Shown: positions 7,640 through 17,095 of the stretch, one piece after another
Position numbering within the stretch: the first letter of the stretch is position 1
Layout: each line of letters opens with the position of its first letter
Assembly: GCA_035555315.1 (NCBI GenBank)
Contig: DATMGU010000124.1
Location: 1 to 34,224 of the forward strand
Direction: 5' to 3'
DNA length: 34,224 nucleotides
DNA from: DATMGU01 sp035555315
GTDB lineage: Bacteria > Pseudomonadota > Alphaproteobacteria > ATCC43930 > CGMCC-115725
Translations under genes and position numbers: made by a program
The notes under the pieces: model-generated
Seen by the model: only the letters and a program-made list of their open reading frames with translations
Database searches by the model: none
What the model was told of the DNA's origin: nothing

Positions 7640-8012
7640 GACGTGGGACGTCGTTCGGGTACCGTTTCCCTATACCGATAGACCAATCCGTCAGCGTCGG
7701 CCGGCGCTCGTGATCGTCGCGGACGGTCTTCAAAACGGCCACGGCCTGCTCTGGGTTCTGATGATCACCAGCGCCGAAAATAGGGGGTGGCCTGGCGACG
7801 TCGCGATCTCCGACCTGCCCGCTTCCGGCTTACCCGTGGCATCGGTCGTTCGCACCGCGAAGATCGCAACCATCGAGGCAGCCGACGCCGAAACAATAGG
7901 CGTGGTGTCGGAGGCTGATCGCGCGCCGGTGAGACGGCACCTTGCAACAGCATTCACAGCCATCGAGTTTGGGCCATCGAGTTCGGCTAACACCGCGACA
8001 GTAATTTGCTAA
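7626..8012 (+). CDS. MazF/PemK-type endoribonuclease toxin
   Basis: A 128-aa MazF/PemK family toxin, expected to cleave mRNA when released by its antitoxin. Family features are the N-terminal WDVVRVPFPYTD, RRPALVIVAD, a WVLMITSAENRGWPGDV strand pair, and PVASVVRTAKIATIE, which carries conserved Arg and Lys. The ATG at 7626 is within the end of the antitoxin gene (14-bp overlap) and has no strong ribosome binding site, so translation is probably coupled. The last ~15 residues (Ser/Ala/Thr-rich) extend beyond the usual end of the fold. Confidence 0.87.
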   Translation: MPSFKTWDVVRVPFPYTDRPIRQRRPALVIVADGLQNGHGLLWVLMITSAENRGWPGDVAISDLPASGLPVASVVRTAKIATIEAADAETIGVVSEADRAPVRRHLATAFTAIEFGPSSSANTATVIC

Positions 8013-8076
8013 GGTGCGCCCCGACCGGGAGCTCGGTCGTCGATCAGTCCCAACAAATCACCTGTGAGGAAACATC

Positions 8077-8370
8077 ATGGCGAAGGCATATTGGATCAGT
8101 TGCTACCGCTCGATCTCCAACCCCGAGGCGCTGGCCGAATACGCCAAGCTGGCCGGGCCGGCGATCGCCGCCGGCGGCGGCCGGTTCCTGGCCCGGGGCA
8201 TACCGGCCAAGACCTATGAGGCCGGGCTCGCCACGCGGACGGTCTTGATCGAGTTCGATAGCGTCGAGCAGGCGGTCGCGACCCATGACAGCCCCGGCTA
8301 CAAGGCCGCCCTCGCCGCGATGGGCGACGCGGCGGAGCGCGATCTGCGGATCGTCGAGGGGGCGGCTTAA
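8077..8370 (+). CDS. DUF1330 family protein
   Basis: A 97-aa dimeric alpha/beta-barrel (ferredoxin-like) protein of the DUF1330 family. It has the usual AYWISCYRSISNPEALAEYAKLA opening (AYWI-S pattern), GGRFLARGI and VLIEFDSVEQAVATHDSPGYKAAL. The ribosome binding site GAGGA lies 6 nt before the ATG. Function in this family is unknown, and no catalytic residue can be named. It converges with the aldo/keto reductase, 3 bp between the stops. It may be co-transcribed downstream of mazEF, but 64 bp separate them and it has its own ribosome binding site. Confidence 0.85.
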   Translation: MAKAYWISCYRSISNPEALAEYAKLAGPAIAAGGGRFLARGIPAKTYEAGLATRTVLIEFDSVEQAVATHDSPGYKAALAAMGDAAERDLRIVEGAA

Positions 8371-8373
8371 AGG

Positions 8374-9372
8374 CTAGAGATACACACCCTTCATCTGCGC
8401 CTCGGCATACCGGGTGCCCGCCGCGGCACCCGGTGGCACAGCGGCGGAGATGCGGGCAATGTCGGCGGCGGATAGCGCCACGCCGAGCGCCCCCAGATTC
8501 TCCGCCAGCCGTGCCACACGCTTGGTGCCGGGGATCGGCACGATATCGACGCCCTGAGCCAACAGCCAAGCGAGCCCCAATTGGGCCGACGTGCAGCCCT
8601 TTTCCCGGGCGACCGCCTTGAGCCGGCCGACCAAACCGAGATTCTGGTCGAGATTGGCCGCGGCGAAGCGCGGATGCCGGCGGCGGCCGTCGCCCTCCGG
8701 GATATCCGCCGCCTTGACCTCACCGGTTAGCAGGCCACGGCCGAGCGGCGAATAGGCCACGAACGAGATGCCCAAGGCGCGGGTCGTGGCCAGTGTTTCC
8801 TCCGCCTCGACACGGTAGAGCAGCGAATACTCGCTCTGCACGGCGGCGATCGGGTGCACCGCATGGGCGCGGCGGATGGTTTCCGGACGCGCCTCGCTCA
8901 GCCCCAGCGCACGCACCTTGCCGGCCTCGACCAGCCGGCCCATGGCGCCCACCGTCTCCTCGATCGGCACGGTAGGGTCGACGCGATGCTGGTAATAGAG
9001 GTCGATCACCTCGACGCCCAGCCGCATCAGGCTCGCCTCGCAAGCCTCTCTCACATAGTCCGGACGGCCGTTCACGCCGTTGACACCGCCCTCGCCCTTG
9101 GTCTGGCCGAATTTGGTGGCGAGCACCACATCGCCACGGCGACCCCTGATGGCACGGCCCACCAACTCCTCGTTATGGCCCCAGCCATACATGTCCGAAC
9201 TGTCCAGCAAGGTGACGCCGTGGTCGAGCGCATAGGTGATCACCCTCAGCGCCTCGGTATCGTCGCTGGCGCCATAGACGCCGGAGAACGACATGCAGCC
9301 TAGACCGATCGGTGCCACGGTGAGGGCGCTGGCGCCCAGCCGGCGTTTGGTCGTCATACCGTCACGGTCCAT
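8374..9372 (-). CDS. Aldo/keto reductase
   Basis: A 332-aa NADPH-dependent aldo/keto reductase of the YajO/Tas-like group. The catalytic tetrad is visible: Asp57 and Tyr62 in LLDSSDMYG, Lys87 in VVLATKFG and His129 in DLYYQHRVD. The C-terminal cofactor segment VPIPGTKRVARLAENLGA is present. The start at 9372 is chosen because GGGGGCGA sits just upstream; an internal ATG at 9357 is a weaker alternative, and an upstream extension to 9495 has no support. It would reduce aldehydes or ketones in the cytoplasm; the substrate is unknown. It is divergent from yejA. Confidence 0.9.
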   Translation of the reverse strand: MDRDGMTTKRRLGASALTVAPIGLGCMSFSGVYGASDDTEALRVITYALDHGVTLLDSSDMYGWGHNEELVGRAIRGRRGDVVLATKFGQTKGEGGVNGVNGRPDYVREACEASLMRLGVEVIDLYYQHRVDPTVPIEETVGAMGRLVEAGKVRALGLSEARPETIRRAHAVHPIAAVQSEYSLLYRVEAEETLATTRALGISFVAYSPLGRGLLTGEVKAADIPEGDGRRRHPRFAAANLDQNLGLVGRLKAVAREKGCTSAQLGLAWLLAQGVDIVPIPGTKRVARLAENLGALGVALSAADIARISAAVPPGAAAGTRYAEAQMKGVYL

Positions 9373-9555
9373 GCTGTCGCCCCCCGGATAGTGTTTGTTC
9401 TGATGATCGTCGCCCTGCCGTCGATCGGAGATGTAGGCGCCGGTCCAGCCATCGGCAACGCGTGCGTCATCTCGACCGTCATTTAGCCTCGGCAAATCCC
9501 GCGCGTCTGGCTTAGATTTGGCCGCCAGGTTTTGAGTCCCCTGATTCGGTGAGTG

Positions 9556-11406
9556 ATGTTCCCCCCTCGCGTCGTTACCCTGCTTGCTTGCTTCTTAGTC
9601 CTATCGTCGCCGATCGCGGCAGCCGCGGAGGAAACGCCGAACCACGGCTTGTCGATGTTCGGCGATCTCAAATACAAGTCCGGCTTCACGCATTTCGAGT
9701 GGACCAATCCGGACGCGCCGAAGGGCGGCACCATGAAGCTGTCGGCGCTGGGCACCTTCGATTCGTTGAACCCCTTCCTGGTCAAGGGGGCGACGGCATC
9801 GGGGCTGGGCTACCTCTTCCAGACCCTGATGGCCCGGTCGGAGGACGAGCCCTTCGCGCAATACGGGTTGGTCGCCGATGGTGTGACGATCGCGCCCGAC
9901 CGAACATCGGTGACCTATCACCTGCGGCCCGAAGCCACGTTCAGTGATGGCAGCCCGATCACGCCCGAGGATGTGGTGTGGAGCTTCGAGACCCTGACGC
10001 GGCCGCAGATGCTGCTGTTCCACGACTATTACGCCGATGTGGTGAAGGGCGAGAAGACGGGCGACCATCTGGTCAAGTTCAGCTTTCGCGACGGCCGCAA
10101 CCGGGAGCTGCCGCTGATCATCGGCGAGTTGCCGGTGCTGTCGAAGGCGTATTGGACGGCCCATGATTTCGACAAGACGACGCTCGAACCGCCGGTCGGC
10201 AACGGACCCTATACGATCGCCGCGGTCGATCCCGGGCGCAGCATCACCTATCGCCGGGTCCCGAACTGGTGGGGCGCCAATCTGGGTGTCGCCAAGGGTC
10301 GCTTCAACGTCGACGAGATCCGCTACGATTATTACCGCGACACGACGGTAGCGCTGGAGGCCTTCAAGGCCGGCGCCTATGACGTGCGGCCGGAGAATAA
10401 TTCCAAAGCCTGGGCGACCGGTTATGACGGGCCGGCGCTGGCCGCCGGTCTCATCACCAAGCAGGATATCCCGAACGCCCTGCCCCAGGGCATGCAGGGT
10501 TACGTCTTCAACACTAGGCGGCAACTCTTTGCCGACCCGCTGGTCCGCCGGGCGCTGGGTTATGCGTTCGATTTCGAATGGACCAACAAGACGCTGTTCT
10601 ACGGCCTCTATACCCGCTCGCACAGCTATTGGAACAATAGCGAGTTGGGTTCCAGCGGGTTACCGACCGGGGCTGAGCTCGCGTTTCTGGAGGGCTATCG
10701 AGGCCGGATCCCCGACGCCGTGTTCACCGCCGAATACGCGCCGCCCAAAACCGACGGATCGGGCAATCTGCGCGACAACCTGAAGCAGGCGCTGGACTTC
10801 TTGAAACAGGCGGGCTGGTCGATCAAGGGCAAGCAACTGGTCAACGACAAGACCGGCACGCCCTTCGAGTTCGAGATCCTGGAAAGCGACATCAGCTTCG
10901 AGCGAGTGACCTTGCCGATGATCCAGAACCTGCAGCGGCTGGGCATCACCGCCCGGTTGCGCACCGTCGACACATCGCAATATATCAGCCGGCTGAACAA
11001 TTTCGATTTCGACATGACCACCGGCCAATGGCCGCAATCGGCCTCGCCCGGCAATGAGCAGCGGGATTTCTGGAGTTCGGGTGCCGCCGATCGCCCGGGC
11101 AGCCGCAACCTCGCCGGCGTCAAGAACCCGGCGATCGACGCGCTGATCGAACAGTTGATCACGGTGCCGGATTACGAGGCGCTGAAGACCACGACCCATG
11201 CGCTCGATCGGATCCTGGTGAACGGCTATTACGTCATCCCGCAATGGTACCGGGCGAGCAGCTGGATCGCCTATTGGAACAAGTTCCAGCGCCCGACCGT
11301 GGCACCGACCTATTATCCGACCGCGCTCGATAGCTGGTGGGTGGCGCCCGGCAAGGACAGCGAGATCGAAGCGGCCAAGGCGAAGTTGCCATCAGCACCC
11401 AAGTGA
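9556..11406 (+). CDS. yejA: Peptide ABC transporter substrate-binding protein YejA
   Basis: A large (616-aa) SBP_bac_5 family periplasmic binding protein, the receptor of the YejABEF importer. The signal peptide covers residues 1-24 (MFPPRVV, hydrophobic core, AAAA before EETPNHG). The YejA-type opening HGLSMFGDLKYKSGFTHFEW, then NPDAPKGGTMKLSALGTFDSLNPF, is clear. It ends with a tryptophan-rich YTP/VAPTYYPTALDSWWV tail. The ATG at 9556 directly follows an in-frame GTG at 9553, so either may start. It heads four genes with yejB 7 bp downstream. The system imports peptides, including microcin C in E. coli; the native ligand here is not known. Confidence 0.92.
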   Translation: MFPPRVVTLLACFLVLSSPIAAAAEETPNHGLSMFGDLKYKSGFTHFEWTNPDAPKGGTMKLSALGTFDSLNPFLVKGATASGLGYLFQTLMARSEDEPFAQYGLVADGVTIAPDRTSVTYHLRPEATFSDGSPITPEDVVWSFETLTRPQMLLFHDYYADVVKGEKTGDHLVKFSFRDGRNRELPLIIGELPVLSKAYWTAHDFDKTTLEPPVGNGPYTIAAVDPGRSITYRRVPNWWGANLGVAKGRFNVDEIRYDYYRDTTVALEAFKAGAYDVRPENNSKAWATGYDGPALAAGLITKQDIPNALPQGMQGYVFNTRRQLFADPLVRRALGYAFDFEWTNKTLFYGLYTRSHSYWNNSELGSSGLPTGAELAFLEGYRGRIPDAVFTAEYAPPKTDGSGNLRDNLKQALDFLKQAGWSIKGKQLVNDKTGTPFEFEILESDISFERVTLPMIQNLQRLGITARLRTVDTSQYISRLNNFDFDMTTGQWPQSASPGNEQRDFWSSGAADRPGSRNLAGVKNPAIDALIEQLITVPDYEALKTTTHALDRILVNGYYVIPQWYRASSWIAYWNKFQRPTVAPTYYPTALDSWWVAPGKDSEIEAAKAKLPSAPK

Positions 11407-11413
11407 CTCCGCT

Positions 11414-12502
11414 GTGATCGCTTACAGCCTGCGCCGGCTGGCGCTGATGGTGCCGACGCTGCTCGGCATCATGCTGATCAACTTCGTGATCATCCAGGCC
11501 GCCCCCGGCGGACCCGTCGAGCAGATGGTGGCGCGGCTGCAAGGAGGCGGCAACGACGCCACGGCACGCTTCACCAACCAACAGGACACCGCCGCCCCCC
11601 GCACCGGCGGCGTCGGCGACCAAAGCCGCGCCTCCCAAGGGATCGATCCCGCCCTGATCGCGCAGCTGCAAAAGCTCTATGGCTTCGACAAGCCGCCGGC
11701 CGAGCGCTTCGTCGAGATGATCGGCCGCTACGCCACCTTCGATTTCGGCAGCAGCTTCTACCGCGATCGACGGGTGATCGACCTCATCCTCGACAAGCTG
11801 CCGGTCTCCATCTCGCTCGGTCTCTGGACCACCCTGCTGGTCTATCTGATCTCGATCCCGCTTGGCGTCGCCAAGGCGGTGCGCGACGGCACGGCGTTCG
11901 ATGTGTGGAGCAGCGCCGTCGTGATCGTCGGCTACGCGGTGCCCAGCTTTCTGTTCGCCCTGCTGCTGGTCGTGCTGTTCGCCGGCGGCAGTTTCCTCAG
12001 CCTGTTCCCGCTGCGCGGGCTGGTGTCGGATAATTGGGCGACCCTGTCCTGGCCCGGCCGGATCCTCGACTATCTGTGGCACATGACCCTGCCGATCGCC
12101 GCCCTGACCATCGGCGGCTTCGCCAGCCTCACCATGCTGACCAAAAACTCGTTCCTGGACGAGATCAACAAGCAATACGTCACCACCGCCCGTGCCAAGG
12201 GATTGACCGAGCGGCGCGTGCTCTACGGCCATGTGTTCCGCAACGCCATGCTGATCGTGGTGGCGGGTTTCCCGGCCGCCTTCGTCGGCATCCTGTTCAC
12301 CGGGTCGCTGCTGATCGAGGTGATCTTTTCCTTGGACGGGCTCGGGCTGCTTGGCTTTGAGTCGGCGATCAACCGGGATTACCCGGTGCTGTTCGGCAGC
12401 CTCTATGTCTTCACGCTGATGGGGCTGCTGCTCAACCTGGCCGGCGACCTGGTCTATATGCTGGTCGACCCCCGGATCGATTTCGAGGCGCGGGCGCGAT
12501 GA
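11414..12502 (+). CDS. yejB: Peptide ABC transporter permease YejB
   Basis: A 362-aa inner-membrane permease. It has an N-terminal membrane segment (YSLRRLALMVPTLLGIMLINF) and the long periplasmic insertion characteristic of YejB (EQMVARLQGGGND to QLQKLYGFDKPPAERF). The later membrane segments include the EAA loop TTARAKGLTERRVLYGHVFRN, which docks the ATPase. The start is GTG at 11414, 7 bp after yejA and without a clear ribosome binding site, so coupling is likely. The stop overlaps the yejE start as ATGA. Confidence 0.91.
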   Translation: MIAYSLRRLALMVPTLLGIMLINFVIIQAAPGGPVEQMVARLQGGGNDATARFTNQQDTAAPRTGGVGDQSRASQGIDPALIAQLQKLYGFDKPPAERFVEMIGRYATFDFGSSFYRDRRVIDLILDKLPVSISLGLWTTLLVYLISIPLGVAKAVRDGTAFDVWSSAVVIVGYAVPSFLFALLLVVLFAGGSFLSLFPLRGLVSDNWATLSWPGRILDYLWHMTLPIAALTIGGFASLTMLTKNSFLDEINKQYVTTARAKGLTERRVLYGHVFRNAMLIVVAGFPAAFVGILFTGSLLIEVIFSLDGLGLLGFESAINRDYPVLFGSLYVFTLMGLLLNLAGDLVYMLVDPRIDFEARAR

Positions 12503-13578
12503 GCACCGGCGGCGATCTCATCCTGCGGCCCGGCGCCGTCGGCCCCCAGCGCGCGATCAGCCCGCTGACCCGCCGCCGGCTGGCGGCGTTCCGCGCCAAT
12601 CGGCGGGGCTTTTGGTCGCTGTGGATCTTTCTCGCCTTGTTCGGCATCAGCCTCTGCGCCGATGTCATCGCCAACGACAAGCCACTGGTCATCCGCTACG
12701 ACGGCGGCTGGTACCTGCCGTTGCTGAACGACTATGCCGAGACCGATTTCGGCGGCGATTTCCCGACCGATCCGGATTACCGCGACCCCCATCTCCAAGC
12801 GCTCATAGCGGCCAAGGGCTGGATGGCCTGGCCACTGATCCCGTTCAGCTATCGCACGATCAACTACGCCCTCGGCCGGCCGGCCCCGGCGCCGCCCTCG
12901 GCCGTCGATTGGCTGGGCACCGACGACCAGGCGCGCGACGTGCTGGCGCGGACGATCTACGGCTTTCGGATCACCGTACTGTTCGCCCTCACCCTCACCC
13001 TTCTCTCCTCGATCGTCGGCCTCGCCGCCGGTGCCATCCAGGGCTATCTGGGCGGCCTGACGGATCTCCTGATGCAGCGCTTCATCGAAATCTGGTCCGG
13101 CCTGCCCGTGCTGTTCCTGCTGATCATCCTCGCCAGCATCGTCGAGCCGACCTTCTGGTGGCTGCTCGGCCTGATGCTGCTGTTCGCCTGGATGGCGCTG
13201 GTGCCGGTGGTGCGCGCGGAGTTCCTGCGCGCGCGCAACCTCGATTTCGTCCGCGCCGCCCGAGCGCTGGGCGCCCCCACCTCGACGATCATCATCCGGC
13301 ACATCCTGCCGAACGCGTTGGTCGCGACGATGACCTTCCTACCCTTCATCATGAGCGGTGCCGTCACCACCCTCACCTCGCTGGATTTTCTCGGCTTCGG
13401 ACTGCCGCCCGGCTCGGCCTCGCTGGGGGAATTGCTGGCCCAGGGCAAGAACAACCCGCAAGCCCCCTGGCTCGGCCTCACCGGCTTCTTCGTCCTGGCG
13501 GTGTTGCTCACGCTGTTGATCTTCATCGGCGAGGCGGTGCGCGACGCGTTTGATCCCCGCCGGAGCCCCACGCGATGA
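12499..13578 (+). CDS. yejE: Peptide ABC transporter permease YejE
   Basis: A 359-aa second permease of the importer. The N-terminal SPLTRRRLAAFRANRRGFWSLW leads into the first membrane segment. The periplasmic region with IRYDGGWYLPLLNDYAETDFGGDF is a recognisable YejE feature. VDWLGTDDQARDVLARTIYGFRI and the EAA-type loop RARNLDFVRAARALGAP follow. It overlaps yejB by 4 bp and yejF by 4 bp (ATGA at both ends), so the four genes form a tight operon. Confidence 0.91.
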   Translation: MSTGGDLILRPGAVGPQRAISPLTRRRLAAFRANRRGFWSLWIFLALFGISLCADVIANDKPLVIRYDGGWYLPLLNDYAETDFGGDFPTDPDYRDPHLQALIAAKGWMAWPLIPFSYRTINYALGRPAPAPPSAVDWLGTDDQARDVLARTIYGFRITVLFALTLTLLSSIVGLAAGAIQGYLGGLTDLLMQRFIEIWSGLPVLFLLIILASIVEPTFWWLLGLMLLFAWMALVPVVRAEFLRARNLDFVRAARALGAPTSTIIIRHILPNALVATMTFLPFIMSGAVTTLTSLDFLGFGLPPGSASLGELLAQGKNNPQAPWLGLTGFFVLAVLLTLLIFIGEAVRDAFDPRRSPTR

Positions 13579-15182
13579 GCGATCAGCCATTGCTGGCGGT
13601 CCGCGATCTCACGGTCGAGTTCACGGTCGGCGGCGCCCCGGTGAGGGCCGTCGATGGCGCGTCGTTCGAGCTTGCCCGCGGCGAGACGCTGGCACTGGTC
13701 GGAGAAAGCGGCTCGGGCAAGTCGACCACGGCCCTGTCGATCCTGCGCCTGCTGCCCGGCTCCGGCTGGTACGCGCCGGGCAGCAGCATCCAATTCGCCG
13801 GCGAGGACCTGCTGGATGCCACGCCTGATCGATTGCGCTCGATCCGCGGCGACCGCATCGGCATGATTTTCCAGGAGCCGATGACCTCGCTGAACCCGCT
13901 GCACACGATCGAAAAGCAGATCGGCGAGACCTTGGCCGTGCATCGGCGATTGAACCCACGCGCGGCGCGAACCCGGGTGCTGGAGCTGCTGGAACTGGTT
14001 GCCCTGCCCCGCGCCGCCGAGCGCCTCGGCAGCTTGCCGCATCAATTGTCCGGCGGCGAGCGGCAGCGGGTAATGATCGCCATGGCGCTCGCCAACGAAC
14101 CGGATCTGCTGATCGCCGACGAACCGACGACCGCCCTCGACGTCACCATCCAGGCACAGATCCTGGCCCTGCTGCATGATCTGATCCGCCGTTTCGATAT
14201 GGCGCTGCTGCTGATCACCCATGATCTGGGCATCGTGCGACGGATGGCAGACCGGGTTTGCATCATGCGATCCGGTCGGATCGTCGAGACCGGCTCGACC
14301 GAGGCGATCTTCACCCGGCCCGAGGCGCCCTATACCCGGATGCTGCTGGCGGCCGAGCCCTCGCCCCGCGTGTCGACACCGGCCGAGGCGGCGCCGGTGC
14401 TGCTCGAAGCGCGCGACATCTCCGTCATCTTCCCGATCCGCGCCGGCATGCTGCGCCGCCGGATCGGCGAGACCCGCGCCGTCGACGGCGTCAGCCTAAC
14501 CCTGCGGGAGGGGCGCACCACCGGCATCGTCGGCGAAAGCGGCTCGGGCAAGAGCACGCTGGGCCTCGCCCTGCTGCGGCTGCAGCCGGCCGGGGGCAGC
14601 GTCATCTGGGAAGGCGAGGATCTCGCATCCCTCACGGCCGGCCGGTTACGCGCGCGGCGGAGGGCGATGCAGATCGTCTTCCAGGACCCGTTCGCCAGCC
14701 TGAACCCCCGGCTATCGGTCGGTCAGATCGTCGAGGAGGGGCTGCGCGTCCACCGGATCGGCGGTGCCGCGCAGGAACGCCGGCCGCTGATCGCCCAGGC
14801 GCTGACCGAGGTCGGCCTGGACCCCGACTGGGCCGATCGCTATCCGCACGAACTCTCCGGCGGACAGCGCCAGCGGGTGGCGATCGCCCGGGCCTTGGTG
14901 CTGAAGCCGCGCCTGCTGGTGCTGGACGAGCCGACCTCCGCCCTCGACCGGTCGGTGCAGGTGCAGATCATCGAGTTGCTGCGCGACCTGCAGGCGCGCC
15001 ATCGGTTGGCCTATCTGTTCATCAGCCATGACCTGCGCGTCGTCCGGGCCTTGGCCGACGAAGTCATTGTCATGCAGGGCGGCCGGATCGTCGAGGCCGG
15101 TGCCGCCGACGCCGTCTTCGCGGCGCCACGGCACGAGTACACCCAGGCATTGCTGTCGGCGGCGCTGGAGGGTGTCGCTTAG
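13575..15182 (+). CDS. yejF: Peptide ABC transporter duplicated ATPase YejF
   Basis: A 535-aa protein with two complete ABC ATPase domains in tandem. The first has Walker A GESGSGKST (about 43-51), Q-loop FQEPMTSLNP, signature LSGGERQRV and Walker B LLIADEPTTALD. The second has GESGSGKST again, Q-loop FQDPFASLNP, signature LSGGQRQRV and LLVLDEPTSALD. This fused layout is typical of YejF and contrasts with the separate ATPases of the second importer in this window. It drives peptide uptake at the inner face of the membrane. The stop is 4 bp from the convergent acyl-CoA synthetase stop, with no evident terminator hairpin between. Confidence 0.92.
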   Translation: MSDQPLLAVRDLTVEFTVGGAPVRAVDGASFELARGETLALVGESGSGKSTTALSILRLLPGSGWYAPGSSIQFAGEDLLDATPDRLRSIRGDRIGMIFQEPMTSLNPLHTIEKQIGETLAVHRRLNPRAARTRVLELLELVALPRAAERLGSLPHQLSGGERQRVMIAMALANEPDLLIADEPTTALDVTIQAQILALLHDLIRRFDMALLLITHDLGIVRRMADRVCIMRSGRIVETGSTEAIFTRPEAPYTRMLLAAEPSPRVSTPAEAAPVLLEARDISVIFPIRAGMLRRRIGETRAVDGVSLTLREGRTTGIVGESGSGKSTLGLALLRLQPAGGSVIWEGEDLASLTAGRLRARRRAMQIVFQDPFASLNPRLSVGQIVEEGLRVHRIGGAAQERRPLIAQALTEVGLDPDWADRYPHELSGGQRQRVAIARALVLKPRLLVLDEPTSALDRSVQVQIIELLRDLQARHRLAYLFISHDLRVVRALADEVIVMQGGRIVEAGAADAVFAAPRHEYTQALLSAALEGVA

Positions 15183-15186
15183 CGAC

Positions 15187-16866
15187 TTACCCCAGCTCGG
15201 GAAAATCCTCCTCCCAATGGTCCTGGGCGCCACGCGTCCCCGCGGCACGGCAAGTGGCCTCCGCCGCGCGCAGTTCGACCCGGCGGATCTTGCCGGAGAT
15301 GGTCTTGGGCAACTCGGCGAATTCCAGGCGGCGGATGCGCTTATAGGGCGCCGAATGCGTCCGGATATGGTGGAAGATCGACAGGGCGGTCGCGGCATCG
15401 GCGGCGAAGCCGGCACGCAGGCTGACGAATGCCTTGGGGACGGCGAGACGCAGCGGATCGGGCGACGGGACCACCGCCGCCTCGGCAACCGCCTCGTGCT
15501 CGATCAGCATGCTTTCCAGTTCGAACGGACTGATCCGGTAATCCGATGCCTTGAACACGTCATCGGCACGGCCGACGAAAGTGAGATACCCATCAGCATC
15601 GCGCTGCGCCACATCGCCAGTGGGATAGGCCACCCCCTCGATAGGCAACGTCGTGCCATCCGTGGCCTGATACCCCTGCATCAAGGCGATGGGCCGGGCG
15701 GCGAGCGTGATACATACCTGCCCCTCATCCGCGGGCTGTCCGGCGTCGTCCAGCAGGGCGATATCATAACCCGGCAAGGGCCGGCCCATCGAACCGGGCT
15801 TGACCGGCTGGCCCGGCGGATTGCCGATCTGCGCCGTCGTCTCGGTCTGGCCATAGCCGTCGCGGATGGTCAGGCCCCAGGCCGTCTTGACCCGCTCGAT
15901 GACCTCCGGGTTCAGCGGCTCGCCGGCACCGATCAATTCGGTGAAGGCGACTTTCCAGGCGGCGAGATCCTCCTGGATCAGCATTCGCCAAACGGTCGGC
16001 GGCGCGCACATCGAGGTGACGCCGCAACGGGTAGCCACATCGAGCAAGCCACGCGCGTTGAAGCGCGCCTGGTTCAGCACGAAAATCGTCGCCGCCGCGT
16101 TCCACGGCGCGAAAAACGAGCTCCAGGCATGCTTCGCCCAGCCGGGCGAGGAAATGTTGAGGTGCACGGCACCGGGCTGCAGGCCCAGCCAATACATGGT
16201 CGAGAGATGACCTACCGGATAGCTTTGATGGCTGTGCAGCACCAGCTTGGGCTTAGCGGTGGTGCCCGAGGTGAAATACAATAGCAGCGGGTCGGTCGCC
16301 CGGGTCGGCCCGTCCGGCGCGAAATCGCCCGACGCCTCATACCCCGCCGCATAAGGCTGCCAGCCCGGCACCGGCTCGCCGACCACGATCCGGGTGCACG
16401 CATCGCCCAGCTCGGCGAACCGGTCGGTATGCTGGGCCGCCGCGACGATATGCCGAACCCGCCCCCGCTCGATCCGATCGACGAGATCGTCGCCGCTCAG
16501 CAGGGTCGTCGCGGGAATGACCACGGCGCCGAGCTTCATCGCTGCCAGCATCAATTCCCAGAGCGGCACGACATTGCCCAGCATCAACAGGATACGATCG
16601 CCGCGCCGCACGCCCAGCGACCGAAGATGGTTGGCGACGCGGTTCGATCGGTCGGCCAGCTCGGCGAAGCTCAGCCTGATCTCATCACTCGTTTCGCCGA
16701 CGATCCATAAGGCGGTGCGTCGGTTGCCGGCGGCCATGGGATCGAAATAGTCCAACGCCCAATTGAAGCTGTCGAGCCGCGGCCATCTGAAATCGCGATA
16801 CGCGGTTGCATAATCGGTGCGATGCGCCAGCAGGAAATCGCGCGCCTCGATAAATCCATCCGCCAA
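15187..16866 (-). CDS. AMP-dependent acyl-CoA synthetase
   Basis: A ~559-aa member of the ANL adenylate-forming family, close to medium-chain or benzoate-type acyl-CoA ligases. The P-loop is LLYFTSGTTAKPKLVLHSH (about 195-213). Next are HLNISSPGWAKHAWSSFFAPW, the adenylate motif DGYGQTETT, YPTGDVAQRDADGYLTFVGR with the hinge at DDVFKASDYRI, and the C-terminal catalytic-lysine motif LPKTISGKIRR. It makes acyl-CoA from a carboxylic acid, ATP and CoA. GGGGAGGAT lies over a possible GTG start at 16884, so the TTG at 16866, 9 nt after GGAGG, is preferred. A CRP-type box lies ~100 bp upstream. The acyl chain cannot be told from sequence. Confidence 0.88.
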   Translation of the reverse strand: MADGFIEARDFLLAHRTDYATAYRDFRWPRLDSFNWALDYFDPMAAGNRRTALWIVGETSDEIRLSFAELADRSNRVANHLRSLGVRRGDRILLMLGNVVPLWELMLAAMKLGAVVIPATTLLSGDDLVDRIERGRVRHIVAAAQHTDRFAELGDACTRIVVGEPVPGWQPYAAGYEASGDFAPDGPTRATDPLLLYFTSGTTAKPKLVLHSHQSYPVGHLSTMYWLGLQPGAVHLNISSPGWAKHAWSSFFAPWNAAATIFVLNQARFNARGLLDVATRCGVTSMCAPPTVWRMLIQEDLAAWKVAFTELIGAGEPLNPEVIERVKTAWGLTIRDGYGQTETTAQIGNPPGQPVKPGSMGRPLPGYDIALLDDAGQPADEGQVCITLAARPIALMQGYQATDGTTLPIEGVAYPTGDVAQRDADGYLTFVGRADDVFKASDYRISPFELESMLIEHEAVAEAAVVPSPDPLRLAVPKAFVSLRAGFAADAATALSIFHHIRTHSAPYKRIRRLEFAELPKTISGKIRRVELRAAEATCRAAGTRGAQDHWEEDFPELG

Positions 16867-16963
16867 GATCCGTATCCTCCCCACTATTGGTCGATCAGCG
16901 GCCGGTACATCCGCGCTCGCTTCGGCCGAAACATCGACATTCCGAGTTTAGCAAATTCAATCG

Positions 16964-16983
16964 GGTGTGAGGTCAATCACATC
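16964..16983. promoter_or_regulatory. CRP/FNR-superfamily operator between the acyl-CoA synthetase and DUF1127 genes
   Basis: The inverted repeat TGTGA-GGTCAA-TCACA (core 16966-16981) fits the CRP consensus TGTGA-N6-TCACA exactly, and the arms extend as GGGTGTGA / TCACATCC. It sits ~100 bp upstream of the synthetase start and ~115 bp upstream of the DUF1127 start, so it could serve either gene. A Crp/Fnr-family regulator is encoded ~400 bp away at 17371-18075. Confidence 0.65.
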
Positions 16984-17095
16984 CGATAGCCGTCGTTTTC
17001 GACATGATCCAATCAACCAAGGGAATGACGACTGCTTCGGACAGTACTCCCCCAGGAGAGCAAGACGGTTTTCAAGACTTGGCGAAAGGTGCGTC

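Noticed and set aside
8022..8039. Hairpin CGACCG / CGGTCG after the MazF-type gene as a terminator
   Set aside because: Short stem and no T-tract; DUF1330 may be read from the same transcript.
11234..12232. Long minus-strand frame opposite yejB
   Set aside because: Antisense of a conserved permease; Gln/Gly/His-rich without any domain.
13044..14222. 392-codon minus-strand frame opposite yejE and yejF
   Set aside because: Antisense of two conserved transporter genes and no family motif.
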